Shown piece after piece: positions 1 to 8,139 of a stretch of DNA of 64,000 bases. The stretch lies in NCBI GenBank assembly GCA_030740765.1, contig JASLWR010000007.1, positions 1 to 64,000 on the forward strand, given 5' to 3'. How positions within the stretch are numbered: the stretch's first letter is position 1; each line of letters opens with the position of its first letter. The notes under the pieces were generated by a model. The model was not told the DNA's origin. It saw only the letters and a program-made list of their open reading frames with translations, and ran no database searches. This stretch comes from Thermoplasmatota archaeon (GTDB lineage: Archaea > Thermoplasmatota > Penumbrarchaeia > JASLWR01). Made by a program: the position numbers and the translations under genes.

Positions 1-114
1 GACTGAGAATTGATATACTCTCTTAGGATTCCTTTTGGCACCGGTCCTGCAGGGACCTATAGCATTTGCAGTGGTAGCGAGAATTTTTAATAAAATCAGT
101 TGGAGGAATTGAAA

Positions 115-354
115 ATGACGGAAATTGCACCTGATGCTGAACTGGATTGTGTGGGTTTTTACTGTCCCATGCCCATCTCCATGACGAAGGAGGAAATAGA
201 CAAGATAGAAGTGGGTCAGATATTGAAGGTTGAGGCGGATGATCCGGCCGCCGAGGAGGATATCAAGCGTTGGGCCAAAAGGACCGGACATGAGCTACTG
301 AAATTTGAAAAAGAGGATTCGATATTGACATTTTTTATCCGACGAATGAAATGA
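115..354 (+). CDS. TusA-family sulfur carrier protein
   Basis: This is a 79-residue protein of the TusA (SirA-like) family, small cytoplasmic proteins that carry a persulfide on one cysteine and pass sulfur between partners. The signature is the CPMP motif, with the expected carrier cysteine at residue 17, followed by an amphipathic helix and a short beta-alpha-beta fold; the length is normal for the family. I chose the ATG at 115 because GGAGG at 102-106 lies eight bases upstream; an in-frame TTG at 100 would precede that site. It opens a cluster with DsrE-like, cysteine desulfurase and IscU genes, which suggests it receives sulfur from the desulfurase. The actual acceptor (tRNA thiolation, molybdopterin or Fe-S assembly) cannot be told from sequence. 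Confidence 0.88.
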   Translation: MTEIAPDAELDCVGFYCPMPISMTKEEIDKIEVGQILKVEADDPAAEEDIKRWAKRTGHELLKFEKEDSILTFFIRRMK

Positions 355-417
355 CATGGATACAGTGATTTATATCCAAACATAACGAATAAAATACTAT
401 AAATGAGGTAAAGTTAT

Positions 418-780
418 ATGAAAGATGAGAACTACATTCTATATGTACAGACCACAGACAGCCCTGAAAAGCAGTATTCGCCGCTGGTGCTGGCGCAGAC
501 CGCAAAGATGATGGATATCAAAGCGGAGGTGTATTATCTCGGTACGGGCCTCAAAATATTGATGTCCGGTGAAGCTGAGAAGATAAAACTCGGATCGTTT
601 CCCAGTGTCGCGGAGATGATCCAGAAAACTCTCGATATGGGAATAACTATATATGCATGCGAGGCGTCAAAGCAGATGCTGGGTCTCGAGAAAGTGGAAT
701 TGATCCCCGGAGTGAAGATCGTTGGAGCCGGGACCTTGAACGACCTTGCACTCGATGCAGGCGCGACAATGTGGTTTTAG
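418..780 (+). CDS. DsrE-like sulfur-relay protein
   Basis: The 120-residue product has the alternating beta-alpha pattern of DsrE/DsrF/DsrE2-like proteins, which form small oligomers and relay sulfane sulfur. The likely reactive cysteine is in the sequence YACEAS near residue 80, where family members carry their persulfide cysteine. GAGGT at 402-406 precedes the ATG. A 63-base gap with TATA-like A+T-rich sequence separates it from the TusA gene, so it could have its own promoter. The next gene starts nine bases after its stop, so the two are probably co-transcribed. DsrE and TusA proteins commonly occur together. Assignment to the fold is good; the specific partner is inferred only from position. 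Confidence 0.8.
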   Translation: MKDENYILYVQTTDSPEKQYSPLVLAQTAKMMDIKAEVYYLGTGLKILMSGEAEKIKLGSFPSVAEMIQKTLDMGITIYACEASKQMLGLEKVELIPGVKIVGAGTLNDLALDAGATMWF

Positions 781-789
781 GGTGAGAAC

Positions 790-1941
790 TTGGAACGGAT
801 ATATCTGGATCATGCTTCGTCAACGCCGGTGGACCCTCGGGTTTTCGAATATGCGAAACGATTTTTGATGAAGGATTTCGGAAATCCGTCGTCATTACAT
901 TCATCCGGTCTGGAAGCAAGAAGAGCCCTGGAAGAGGCCAGGGAGAGGGTCGCTGAGCTGATCAATGCAGAGAATGAAAAGTGCATTATATTTACAGCCG
1001 GTGCAACCGAAGCCAATAACATAGCTATCAAGGGAACCGCTCTTCGGAATCCAGCAAAGGGAAAGAAGCTTGCTGCAAGTGCAATCGAGCATATGTCCGT
1101 CCTCAATCCCATGAAAGAGCTTCAGAAAAATGGATATGAGTTGAGCCGAATTCCTGTGGATTCAACCGGTATCTTGGATATCGAATCCCTTCGAAACATT
1201 TTGACAGAGGATACCGTGTTGACCTCCGTAATGTATGCGAACAACGAGATTGGAACCATAGAACCCATAAAGGAAATAAGTGATATCGTCCACGAGAATG
1301 GCTCCTACCTGCATGTGGATGCAACCGCTGCTTTAGGACGAATAGCCATAGACGTTCAAAATGACGGTATAGACCTTCTGTCGCTCTCGTCAAACGATAT
1401 GTACGGTCCTCAGGGCGCAGGTGCTCTGTACGTCAAACCAGGGGTGAAGATCCAATCCATCCTCCCGGGAGGCGGACAGGAACGCGGCCTCCGCTCCGGC
1501 ACGGAAAACCTCTTTGCTATAGCCGGTATGGGAGAAGCTGCAAGGATCGCCAAAAGAGAAATGACTGCGGAAAGCCAGCGATTGTCCCTGATACGTGACG
1601 AGCTCATTGAAGAAATATTAAAAATAGATGAATCGTATCTCACAGGCCATCCCGTCAGCCGTCTACCAAATCATGCGAGCTTCCGCTTCAGCAGGATCGA
1701 GGGAGAGAGTATATTGCTGTCAATGGATATGTACAATATCCCGGTATCCACCGGTTCGGCATGCTCCTCGAAAACCCTGGAGCCCTCCCATGTTCTGCTG
1801 GCAATAGGTTTGAAGCATGAAGAAGCTCACGGCTCTATGGTGCTGACGCTGGGGCATTCGAATTCATTGGAAGACGTACCGCTCATAGTGGAAGCGGCAA
1901 AGAATACGGTAGAGAGACTCAGAATGCTGTCACCGTTATAA
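790..1941 (+). CDS. IscS/NifS-like cysteine desulfurase lacking the PLP lysine
   Basis: A 383-residue class V aminotransferase-fold protein of the NifS/IscS type. The N-terminus (IYLDHASSTPVD), the EHMSVL motif with its ring-stacking histidine, and the C-terminal catalytic loop STGSACSSK with Cys325 are all present. The segment that normally reads SSHK-x-YGPKG, where the lysine forms the Schiff base with PLP, reads SSNDMYGPQG, with Asp203 (codon 1396-1398) in place of lysine. The IscS of Archaeoglobus fulgidus is known to have the same Lys-to-Asp change. The gene starts at TTG 790 behind GGTGA and is followed by IscU after 23 bases. It probably supplies sulfur for Fe-S cluster assembly, but its activity cannot be assumed. 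The protein is otherwise intact and not frameshifted. Confidence 0.93.
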   Translation: MERIYLDHASSTPVDPRVFEYAKRFLMKDFGNPSSLHSSGLEARRALEEARERVAELINAENEKCIIFTAGATEANNIAIKGTALRNPAKGKKLAASAIEHMSVLNPMKELQKNGYELSRIPVDSTGILDIESLRNILTEDTVLTSVMYANNEIGTIEPIKEISDIVHENGSYLHVDATAALGRIAIDVQNDGIDLLSLSSNDMYGPQGAGALYVKPGVKIQSILPGGGQERGLRSGTENLFAIAGMGEAARIAKREMTAESQRLSLIRDELIEEILKIDESYLTGHPVSRLPNHASFRFSRIEGESILLSMDMYNIPVSTGSACSSKTLEPSHVLLAIGLKHEEAHGSMVLTLGHSNSLEDVPLIVEAAKNTVERLRMLSPL

Positions 1942-1964
1942 GGAAAGAAAGGAGGTGAAACGAT

Positions 1965-2408
1965 ATGGTACAGGTAGGATACACCAAAAAGGTCATGGAC
2001 CATTTCATGAACCCGAGAAATGTGGGAGTTATCGAGGACCGTGACGGTTACGGAAAGGTTGGCAATCCCGTTTGCGGAGACGTTATGGAAATATTCATAA
2101 AGGTCAATGATGACGTAATAACCGATATCAAGTTCAGGACCTTCGGATGCGGATCGGCCATTGCCACCAGCAGCATGGTGACCGAATTGGCCACAGGGAT
2201 GAATGTGGATGAAGCTTTGAAGATAACACGAAACGATGTTGCGAACGAGCTTGACGGTCTGCCTCCCTTGAAGATGCACTGTTCGAACCTGGCTGCAGAC
2301 GCTCTTCACGAGGCTATAAAGGATTACAAGAATCAGGATGGGAACGTTGATGGACAGGAAAATGAATCCAGTTCAATCCCCAAGTCCAATGAGAAGGAGT
2401 GTGTATGA
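1965..2408 (+). CDS. iscU: IscU-type Fe-S cluster scaffold
   Basis: The 147-residue protein matches IscU/NifU-N scaffolds. The three cluster cysteines are present at 37, 62 and 106, the conserved Asp at 39 and the His at 105; LPPLKMHC corresponds to the LPPVK region that chaperones of the HscA type recognise in bacterial IscU. The last 20 or so residues, after the helical end of the domain, are polar and low in complexity with a terminal Cys-Val. A strong GGAGGTGA at 1951-1958 precedes the ATG. It directly follows the desulfurase gene, which is its usual partner and would pass persulfide sulfur to these cysteines. The glutaredoxin gene starts one base after its stop. Confidence 0.93.
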   Translation: MVQVGYTKKVMDHFMNPRNVGVIEDRDGYGKVGNPVCGDVMEIFIKVNDDVITDIKFRTFGCGSAIATSSMVTELATGMNVDEALKITRNDVANELDGLPPLKMHCSNLAADALHEAIKDYKNQDGNVDGQENESSSIPKSNEKECV

Positions 2409-2409
2409 T

Positions 2410-2697
2410 ATGAACTGTATGAAAAACGTTCCGGGAAAGAACTGTGGACATCACGTTGCGATCTACACTCTTAGCACTTGTGGCTGGTGCAAAAAGTTGA
2501 AAAGACTACTTAAGGCTTTGGACATTGAGTATGAGTATGTCGATGTAGACCTTCTTCCCAAAAGTGAGAAGGAAAAGATCATGAAAGAAGCAGGGAAACA
2601 CAACCCCCGGGAAAGTTTCCCCACATTGGTCGTGGACCACGGCAAAGAGGTCATAGTGGGATTTAAGAAAGACCGGATCCGAGAGGTGCTATTATAA
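2410..2697 (+). CDS. Glutaredoxin-like protein (CGWC)
   Basis: This is a 95-residue glutaredoxin/thioredoxin-fold protein with the active site STCGWC (Cys24 and Cys27), an IYTLSTCG strand-to-helix entry, and a cis-Pro loop in the segment SFPTLVV. The open frame extends upstream inside iscU, but ATG 2410 lies one base after the iscU stop and AAGGAG at 2394-2399 fits it. Two extra cysteines (3 and 12) are in the short N-terminal extension. The stop overlaps the next start by one base (TAATG), so translation is probably coupled to the ferredoxin:disulfide reductase. Its role is likely disulfide exchange or Fe-S handling with its neighbours. Confidence 0.88.
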   Translation: MNCMKNVPGKNCGHHVAIYTLSTCGWCKKLKRLLKALDIEYEYVDVDLLPKSEKEKIMKEAGKHNPRESFPTLVVDHGKEVIVGFKKDRIREVLL

Positions 2698-3236
2698 TGA
2701 GTACTACTGATATTCTAACGCGTATGGAAACGGATGCTGCCGAAAACGGTTATTATCTTTGCCCGGACAAGGAACTTCTCGATGACCTGATTGATGGTCT
2801 TTCGACGAACGAGGAACGCTACGGTTACGGATCCTGTCCTTGCAGGGTGGCAGTAGGGAGCAAAACATATGATGGGGATATCATTTGCCCATGCGAGTAC
2901 CGCGACGCCGATGTCGACGAGTTCGGGATGTGCTTCTGCGCTCTTTTCGTGTCGAAGGAAATGATGGATGACCCTTCCAGAATGAGTTCTATTCCCGAAC
3001 GTCGCCCTCCGGAGGTTCAGAAAGCCGCCATGGAGTATGATGGTGCCATGGAAGAATCTAAAATCCCGATGCACCAATTGAAAGATGATATCATTTCCGT
3101 AAAGGACCGGAAGAATTCCATACCCGTATGGCGATGCGAGGTATGCGGTTATCTATGTGCAAGGGAATATCCTCCTCCCATCTGTCCCATATGCAAAGCG
3201 AAGGCCGAACGATTCCAACAGTTCAGCTTTGGTTAG
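2697..3236 (+). CDS. Ferredoxin:disulfide reductase (FTR catalytic fold plus rubredoxin)
   Basis: The 179-residue protein joins a ferredoxin:thioredoxin-reductase catalytic domain to a rubredoxin-type domain. The first part has the three Cys pairs C47-P-C49, C64-P-C66 and C79-F-C81 that hold the active-site 4Fe-4S cluster and disulfide; the spacing is CPC-x14-CPC-x12-CFC rather than the plant CPC-x16-CPC-x8-CHC. The C-terminal 35 residues carry CEVCGY and CPICKA, a rubredoxin/rubrerythrin-like single-iron site. A fusion of this kind is known as ferredoxin:disulfide reductase in Methanosarcina acetivorans. It would pass electrons from ferredoxin to protein disulfides, with the glutaredoxin just upstream as a plausible substrate. 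Confidence 0.88.
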   Translation: MSTTDILTRMETDAAENGYYLCPDKELLDDLIDGLSTNEERYGYGSCPCRVAVGSKTYDGDIICPCEYRDADVDEFGMCFCALFVSKEMMDDPSRMSSIPERRPPEVQKAAMEYDGAMEESKIPMHQLKDDIISVKDRKNSIPVWRCEVCGYLCAREYPPPICPICKAKAERFQQFSFG

Positions 3237-3307
3237 TTCTCGGTTTTTTCGTGTCCACTTTTGAGACAGGATTAATAAGTTATAAGCCAATAAAATAGGT
3301 GAGTCGG

Positions 3308-4933
3308 ATGACTGACGATGATAAGGATAAATGGTTCATTCCTGAGGATAGCAGGAAAATGTTAGAGGAAAGGTTCAAGGAATTGGACCGGAAAGTGATC
3401 CTCGAGGTGTTCGTGGACGAGGGCTCCGAGAACCCCTATAACATTTTGACGATGCTTTTCGTCAACGATCTTGCACGATTGTCCGATAAGATCGAGGCAA
3501 GGGTAAACACCCTCGATAGCAAAAAATCCGAAAAATACATGGTTACGCGATCACCCACCGTTCTTATCAATCCTGAGCAATACAAAATACGGTATACCGG
3601 AGCCCCGGTGGGTGAGGAAGGACGCTCCTTCATAGAGACCATTATGTTGATCTCAAAGGGACAAAGTGGTCTCAACGAGGATTCCCGGAAGATACTGGAC
3701 GACCTTTCCGAGAAACGGCACGTCCAGGTCTACGTCACTCCCGGGTGCCCTTACTGCCCGAATCAAGTGTTGCACGCTTTCAGAGCCGCCGTTTATAGAC
3801 CCGATATGATCTCCGCCGAGTGCGTGGAGTCAACCGAGAACCCGGACCTTGCAAAGAAGTACAATGTAGGCGCGGTCCCGCATACCATCATAAACGATAT
3901 TACGGTAAGCAAAGGACTTGAGCCGGAAGAGAGGTTCATGGCCGAACTGCTGAGTCTTGAGCCGGCAGAAGAATGGGAACCCACAACGGAGCCGGGGGAA
4001 ATAGTCGAGGTTGACCTGATAATAATAGGGGCAGGCCCCGCGGGGCTCACAGCCGCCATCTACGGGGAGCGAAGCGGCCTTCATTCGGTCGTTCTGGAAA
4101 AAGAGGTCATCGGGGGCCAGGTCTCGGTGACTCCGGTGGTGGAGAACTATCCGGGTTTTTCAAATATTCCCGGGAAAAAACTCATGGATATAATTAGCTC
4201 CCAGGCGTCCAATTACACTCACATTCGAGAGGGTGAAGGGGTTCGTGAGATCAAGGTAGGCCGTCATATCGAAGCTATTACCAGCCGGAATAATTATGTG
4301 GGAAATGCACTCATTATAGCAACGGGTTCCGCGCATAGAAAACTTGACGTCCCGGGGGAAGCCAAGTTTTCCGGACACGGTGTCAGCTATTGCGCAACCT
4401 GTGACGGTTATCTGTACAAGGGAAAGAAAGTGATCATGGTAGGTGGTGGAAACAACGCCCTGACGGATGCACTTTATCTGAATAACCTTGGTGCCAGGGT
4501 TACGATTGTTCACCGCCGGGATGAGTTCAGAGGTGAAATGTATCTTCAAGAAGCCGTAAACCGAGAAAGTATCCCGATAAAATGGAATTCCATCGTAATA
4601 AAAATAGTCGGGAAGGATGATGAGTTGGTGGGGGTGAAGCTCGAGAACCTTCAATCGGGTGAGGTGAAGAACCTGAAGGTGGACGGTGTTTTTGCGGCCA
4701 TCGGTGAAATTCCAAACACGAGGCTGGCTAGTGAGATCGGGCTCAAGCTTGACGAGTCCGGTTTTATCGAAGTGGACCGTAATTGCAGAACGAATATACC
4801 CCGGATATATGCTGCAGGGGACGTTACCGGGGGTGTAAGACAGATAGTTACGGCGGTGGGTGAAGGATCGACTGCTGCCATTGGCGCATTCGAGGATATT
4901 TCCCACCCATATTGGATTAAAAATGAAAAGTAA
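3308..4933 (+). CDS. Thioredoxin reductase fused to N-terminal PDO/AhpF-like domain
   Basis: This 541-residue flavoprotein has an N-terminal double thioredoxin fold (residues 1-225) in which only the second unit has a CxxC site (C147-PY-C150), as in AhpF and archaeal protein disulfide oxidoreductases. A thioredoxin reductase follows, with the FAD motif GAGPAG near 240, the redox disulfide C362-AT-C365 followed by DG, a second dinucleotide motif GGGNNA, and HRRDEFR, which usually goes with NADPH. The C-terminal YAAGDV motif completes the FAD site. ATG 3308 follows AGGTGAG at 3297-3303; a GTG at 3299 is also in frame. The 70-base gap upstream contains TATA-like sequence, so a separate promoter is possible. 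It gives the cluster an NAD(P)H input beside the ferredoxin one. Confidence 0.92.
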   Translation: MTDDDKDKWFIPEDSRKMLEERFKELDRKVILEVFVDEGSENPYNILTMLFVNDLARLSDKIEARVNTLDSKKSEKYMVTRSPTVLINPEQYKIRYTGAPVGEEGRSFIETIMLISKGQSGLNEDSRKILDDLSEKRHVQVYVTPGCPYCPNQVLHAFRAAVYRPDMISAECVESTENPDLAKKYNVGAVPHTIINDITVSKGLEPEERFMAELLSLEPAEEWEPTTEPGEIVEVDLIIIGAGPAGLTAAIYGERSGLHSVVLEKEVIGGQVSVTPVVENYPGFSNIPGKKLMDIISSQASNYTHIREGEGVREIKVGRHIEAITSRNNYVGNALIIATGSAHRKLDVPGEAKFSGHGVSYCATCDGYLYKGKKVIMVGGGNNALTDALYLNNLGARVTIVHRRDEFRGEMYLQEAVNRESIPIKWNSIVIKIVGKDDELVGVKLENLQSGEVKNLKVDGVFAAIGEIPNTRLASEIGLKLDESGFIEVDRNCRTNIPRIYAAGDVTGGVRQIVTAVGEGSTAAIGAFEDISHPYWIKNEK

Positions 4934-4944
4934 AGGTGTGTATA

Positions 4945-5628
4945 ATGGTAATGGGATGCCCAGGGACTTTCAACGTGAAAACGCCGACTCTAAAGATAAA
5001 GAAATGCCCGGAATGCGGGTCAGATGTCGAACTTTTCTCGATTGATGTTATGATCAAATGCGCGAAATGCGGATTCACCGTGTACAATGATATGCAAAAT
5101 TGCGTTCAATGGTGTAAATATGCCAAGGACTGCGTCGGAGAAGAGCTTTTTTTGAAATTGAAGAAACGGACCGTGCTTTTCATATGCAGGGAAAACTCGT
5201 TGAGAAGTCAGATGGCGGAGGCATTGGCGTTGGAGTTAAACACGAATTCCAAGCTGCTCTTTGAAAGCGGTGGCACGCACCCCACGAGTGAGGTCGATCA
5301 GATTATGGTCGATATACTGCATGAGAATGGTATCGAATGGGTGGGTAAGCCAAAAAAAGTTCCCCGGATGATCGATTCGGATTTTGTTGTCACCTTCGGA
5401 TGCGACCTTGAATGTCTTCTAGAAAACGATGCCCCGGACGATTCTCTTGATCTTATTAGAAAACAACTGGGAATGGGGGTAGAGATCAAAGACAGTCTTC
5501 CGAATAAAGAATCCCGCCTGATCATGTGGGATATAGACGACCCCAAGGGGAAGGGAATGGATGAATATCGAAAAACATTCAACATCATCAAGACAAAAGT
5601 GATGGAACTTCTAGACGAGCTGAAATGA
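4945..5628 (+). CDS. Zinc-domain/ArsC-like (low-MW tyrosine phosphatase fold) protein
   Basis: The 227-residue protein has two parts. Residues 20-65 are cysteine-rich (C21-x2-C24, C39-x2-C42, then C53, C57 and C63), so they probably bind zinc. From residue 76 comes the fold of low-molecular-weight tyrosine phosphatases and thioredoxin-coupled arsenate reductases, with the P-loop C81-RENSL-R87 (CX5R), the following SQMAEA and, further on, FVVTFGCD. Bacterial ArsC proteins lack the zinc part. ATG 4945 follows AAGGTG at 4933-4938, 11 bases after the thioredoxin reductase gene, whose product could regenerate it. It may reduce arsenate or act on another phosphoryl or thiol substrate; the sequence does not decide this. 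Confidence 0.8.
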   Translation: MVMGCPGTFNVKTPTLKIKKCPECGSDVELFSIDVMIKCAKCGFTVYNDMQNCVQWCKYAKDCVGEELFLKLKKRTVLFICRENSLRSQMAEALALELNTNSKLLFESGGTHPTSEVDQIMVDILHENGIEWVGKPKKVPRMIDSDFVVTFGCDLECLLENDAPDDSLDLIRKQLGMGVEIKDSLPNKESRLIMWDIDDPKGKGMDEYRKTFNIIKTKVMELLDELK

Positions 5629-5787
5629 TGTGATTGGTGGCAAGATAACTGATTATTAGGATATATCGATCTCTTTTTCAAATGATATTCGTATACTTTA
5701 GTGGTACTTTGTAACTATCCACCCTCTCTACGGAGAATGTAATATCTGATTTTATTCGAGAGTGAATTATCGGTATTGTTTTTTCTT

Positions 5788-5806
5788 AATTGACCCCGAG
5801 TCAATT
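5788..5806. promoter_or_regulatory. Palindromic candidate operator
   Basis: The sequence AATTGACcccgaGTCAATT is a perfect inverted repeat with 7-base arms and a 5-base spacer. It lies in the 266-base non-coding stretch between the ArsC-like gene and the ABC exporter, about 90 bases before the ATPase start and just upstream of an A+T-rich stretch. The size fits a dimeric winged-helix repressor site. No other feature is visible in this gap apart from A+T-rich, promoter-like sequence. Confidence 0.4.
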
Positions 5807-5894
5807 ACAATAAATAATCCAATAATAAGGAAACATTGATTTATCCAAATCCCTCTATGGCTCCGTGTTCTAGATAACCCCCAAAGGCGATAGA

Positions 5895-6644
5895 TTGATC
5901 AAAAGCGAACAGATTACAAAAATATTCGAAACCAAGAGCGGCTCCCTCATTGCAGTGAATGACGTTTCGTTCAAGGTCCAACCGGGTGAGATATACGGCC
6001 TGCTGGGGCCCAATGGCGCGGGAAAGACCACTTCACTACGAATGCTGGCAACACTTCTGAAACCCACCAAGGGCCAGATAACCGTTAATGGCTTTTCCAC
6101 TGAAAAGGAGCCGGGGAAGGTCCGGGGTTCCCTTGGTTTTTTGACTGCCCAGATGAAACTCAGCCCCAACTTCACCCCCCATGAACTAGTCACCTTCTAC
6201 GGCAAGCTCAACAGGATGCCAAAGAAGATAATTGCTGCGAGGGAGAAATTCCTGTTCTCACGTTTCAAGATAGAGGAATACCGAGACCTGCTTATCGACA
6301 AACTCTCACACGGCAATGCTCAAAAAGCCGCCATTGCAGTGGCCCTGATCCACGATCCGAAGGTTATAATCTTCGACGAGCCGACTTCCGGTCTCGATAT
6401 CATGACAGCCAAATCCGTTACCGATCTTCTGATGGCGGAGAAGACCCGAGGCAAGACGATTATTGTGTCGACGCATTACATGGCTATAGCTGAGAAGCTC
6501 TGCGACCGGATCGGTATTCTACTTAACGGAAAATTATTGGCCAGCGGAACAGTGGCCGAACTGAACGAAAAATATGGAGTAAAATCCCTTGAGGAAACCT
6601 TCTTCAAGCTTGCTGACAAGGTTGAGATTAGGGAGGCTGCCTGA
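5895..6644 (+). CDS. ABC transporter ATPase (ABC-2 exporter type)
   Basis: A 249-residue ATPase of the ABC-2 export class (NatA/CcmA-like). Walker A is GPNGAGKTT, the signature helix reads LSHGNAQKAAIA (a variant of LSGGQ), Walker B is VIIFDEP followed by TSGLD, and the H-loop is in STHYM. It starts at TTG 5895 with only a weak ribosome binding site, and its stop is one base before the start of the permease gene, so the two form one transporter. The substrate is not evident. The palindrome at 5788-5806 may control the pair. Confidence 0.92.
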   Translation: MIKSEQITKIFETKSGSLIAVNDVSFKVQPGEIYGLLGPNGAGKTTSLRMLATLLKPTKGQITVNGFSTEKEPGKVRGSLGFLTAQMKLSPNFTPHELVTFYGKLNRMPKKIIAAREKFLFSRFKIEEYRDLLIDKLSHGNAQKAAIAVALIHDPKVIIFDEPTSGLDIMTAKSVTDLLMAEKTRGKTIIVSTHYMAIAEKLCDRIGILLNGKLLASGTVAELNEKYGVKSLEETFFKLADKVEIREAA

Positions 6645-6645
6645 T

Positions 6646-8118
6646 ATGCCCGATTTCACGGTTATGGATGAAAAACCAAAGCCTGAAATTCCCCGGCATC
6701 GTGAGAAACTGCCTGGTATGCCCGATTTCATGGTCATTGCCGCGAACGAGCTTCGAGGCATCATACGACAGAAGAGGGTTGTGATAACGGTTACCCTGGT
6801 TCCTCTTTTACTGTTACCCCTTTTCCTGCTGGGCATGGGAAGCTTCTTTTATATCTCTGAGCAAAAGCTGCAGGAAAGGATCTTCAATGTTGCGTTGGAG
6901 AACGGTACCAATGCAGAGGATTTTATTTTATACATTGAAAGTTCGGAAAATTTTACCATCATCAATTCATCTAACCCTGTGGAAGACATATCAACGGAAA
7001 AACTGGAGCTATTTATTAGTTTCACGGATAACTTCACCGATAACGTAGAGGATTATCTCACCGGTAATATTACTGTCTCCTATTCATCAGCAATACCAGC
7101 CTCGGCTCGAGCGAAGGACACCTTTATCAATCTTATATGGGATTTCATACTGGATGAGCGTGGGCGCCGCCTGGACCGAAAAGAGATTTTTTTATTCGCC
7201 CTTCCCGCCGAATACGGCAGTTTCCTTGAGAAAGGAAGTCTGAACGCGACGCTGGGAGTGATGCTGGCGGATCGGGGAATATTGCTAACCGGCGATGCAA
7301 CCGTATCCCGGGTCTCGACAGGATTATGGGAGATCACCGACGGGTTGCATATTTACCGGATCCGTAATGCCAGCGGCGAATTGGTCCTTTACAGAACCCT
7401 CGACGAGGATATTCTCAAGGTTGTTGATCATAATTATTTGGATACTGCCACAACGGAAGAAAAATCCGGCTCCATCCTGGGGATGATCCTGCCGTATTTC
7501 GTTGTCATATACCTCATGAGCGGAGCCATGAGCATAGGTCTCGATGCCGTTGCCGGGGAAAAGGAGCGAAACACCCTTGGAACCCTCCTTGTAAATAAAG
7601 TATCCCGCACCTCCATTGTTGTAGGTAAAATTATTTCTGTGATGGTGGTTTCCTTCGTGTCGGCGCTCTTTACCATCGGGGGTCTTGGGATAATCCTTGC
7701 TGCGGGAATCCTTTTCGGCGCTGGAGGTACTGGTTCGGCATTTGCTGTCTTCACCCCCTGGGTTGTAATCGGTCTCTTCCTTATACTCATCCCTCTATCA
7801 ACCGTGCTGGTCTCTATAATCATTTTAGTTGGTACTTTTGCGAGGAATCTCAAGGAAGCAAGCAGTTACATGACACCGGTGTTCTTCATAGTTATCTTCC
7901 TTGGGATTATGACCATGAGCATCAATTTTGAGATATCGAAGAAAGTATATTTGATCCCCATTGCATCGTCGGTATTCGCTATGAAAGACCTGCTCTTGGG
8001 GAAATTGACCGTTAGCCTGCTTTTGCTTAATATTATCGTAACGGTCCTGGCAGCATCCATCTTGATTTATCTCTGTGTAAGGATGTTCAAGAGTGAGAAG
8101 ATATTGTTCAGAGTCTGA
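6646..8118 (+). CDS. ABC-2 type permease (NatB-like)
   Basis: The 490-residue membrane protein has one N-terminal transmembrane segment after a 60-residue cytoplasmic leader, a large extracytoplasmic loop of about 230 residues, then five or six membrane helices at the C-terminus. This is the usual layout of NatB-like ABC-2 permeases, and the AGEKERNTLGTLL motif after the second helix is characteristic of them. The frame is open further upstream inside the ATPase gene, but ATG 6646 has GGGAGG at 6631-6636 and lies just past the ATPase stop. The leader contains two MPDF segments 25 residues apart, an odd small duplication (MPDFTVMD and MPDFMVIA). It exports an unknown solute with the ATPase. 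Confidence 0.9.
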   Translation: MPDFTVMDEKPKPEIPRHREKLPGMPDFMVIAANELRGIIRQKRVVITVTLVPLLLLPLFLLGMGSFFYISEQKLQERIFNVALENGTNAEDFILYIESSENFTIINSSNPVEDISTEKLELFISFTDNFTDNVEDYLTGNITVSYSSAIPASARAKDTFINLIWDFILDERGRRLDRKEIFLFALPAEYGSFLEKGSLNATLGVMLADRGILLTGDATVSRVSTGLWEITDGLHIYRIRNASGELVLYRTLDEDILKVVDHNYLDTATTEEKSGSILGMILPYFVVIYLMSGAMSIGLDAVAGEKERNTLGTLLVNKVSRTSIVVGKIISVMVVSFVSALFTIGGLGIILAAGILFGAGGTGSAFAVFTPWVVIGLFLILIPLSTVLVSIIILVGTFARNLKEASSYMTPVFFIVIFLGIMTMSINFEISKKVYLIPIASSVFAMKDLLLGKLTVSLLLLNIIVTVLAASILIYLCVRMFKSEKILFRV

Positions 8119-8139
8119 TTTTTCGTTAGGGGCGTCATA

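Noticed and set aside
1..114. End of an upstream gene
   Set aside because: All three forward frames stop early; one short hydrophobic frame (about 14-112) has no supporting motif, so only leader or promoter sequence can be assumed.
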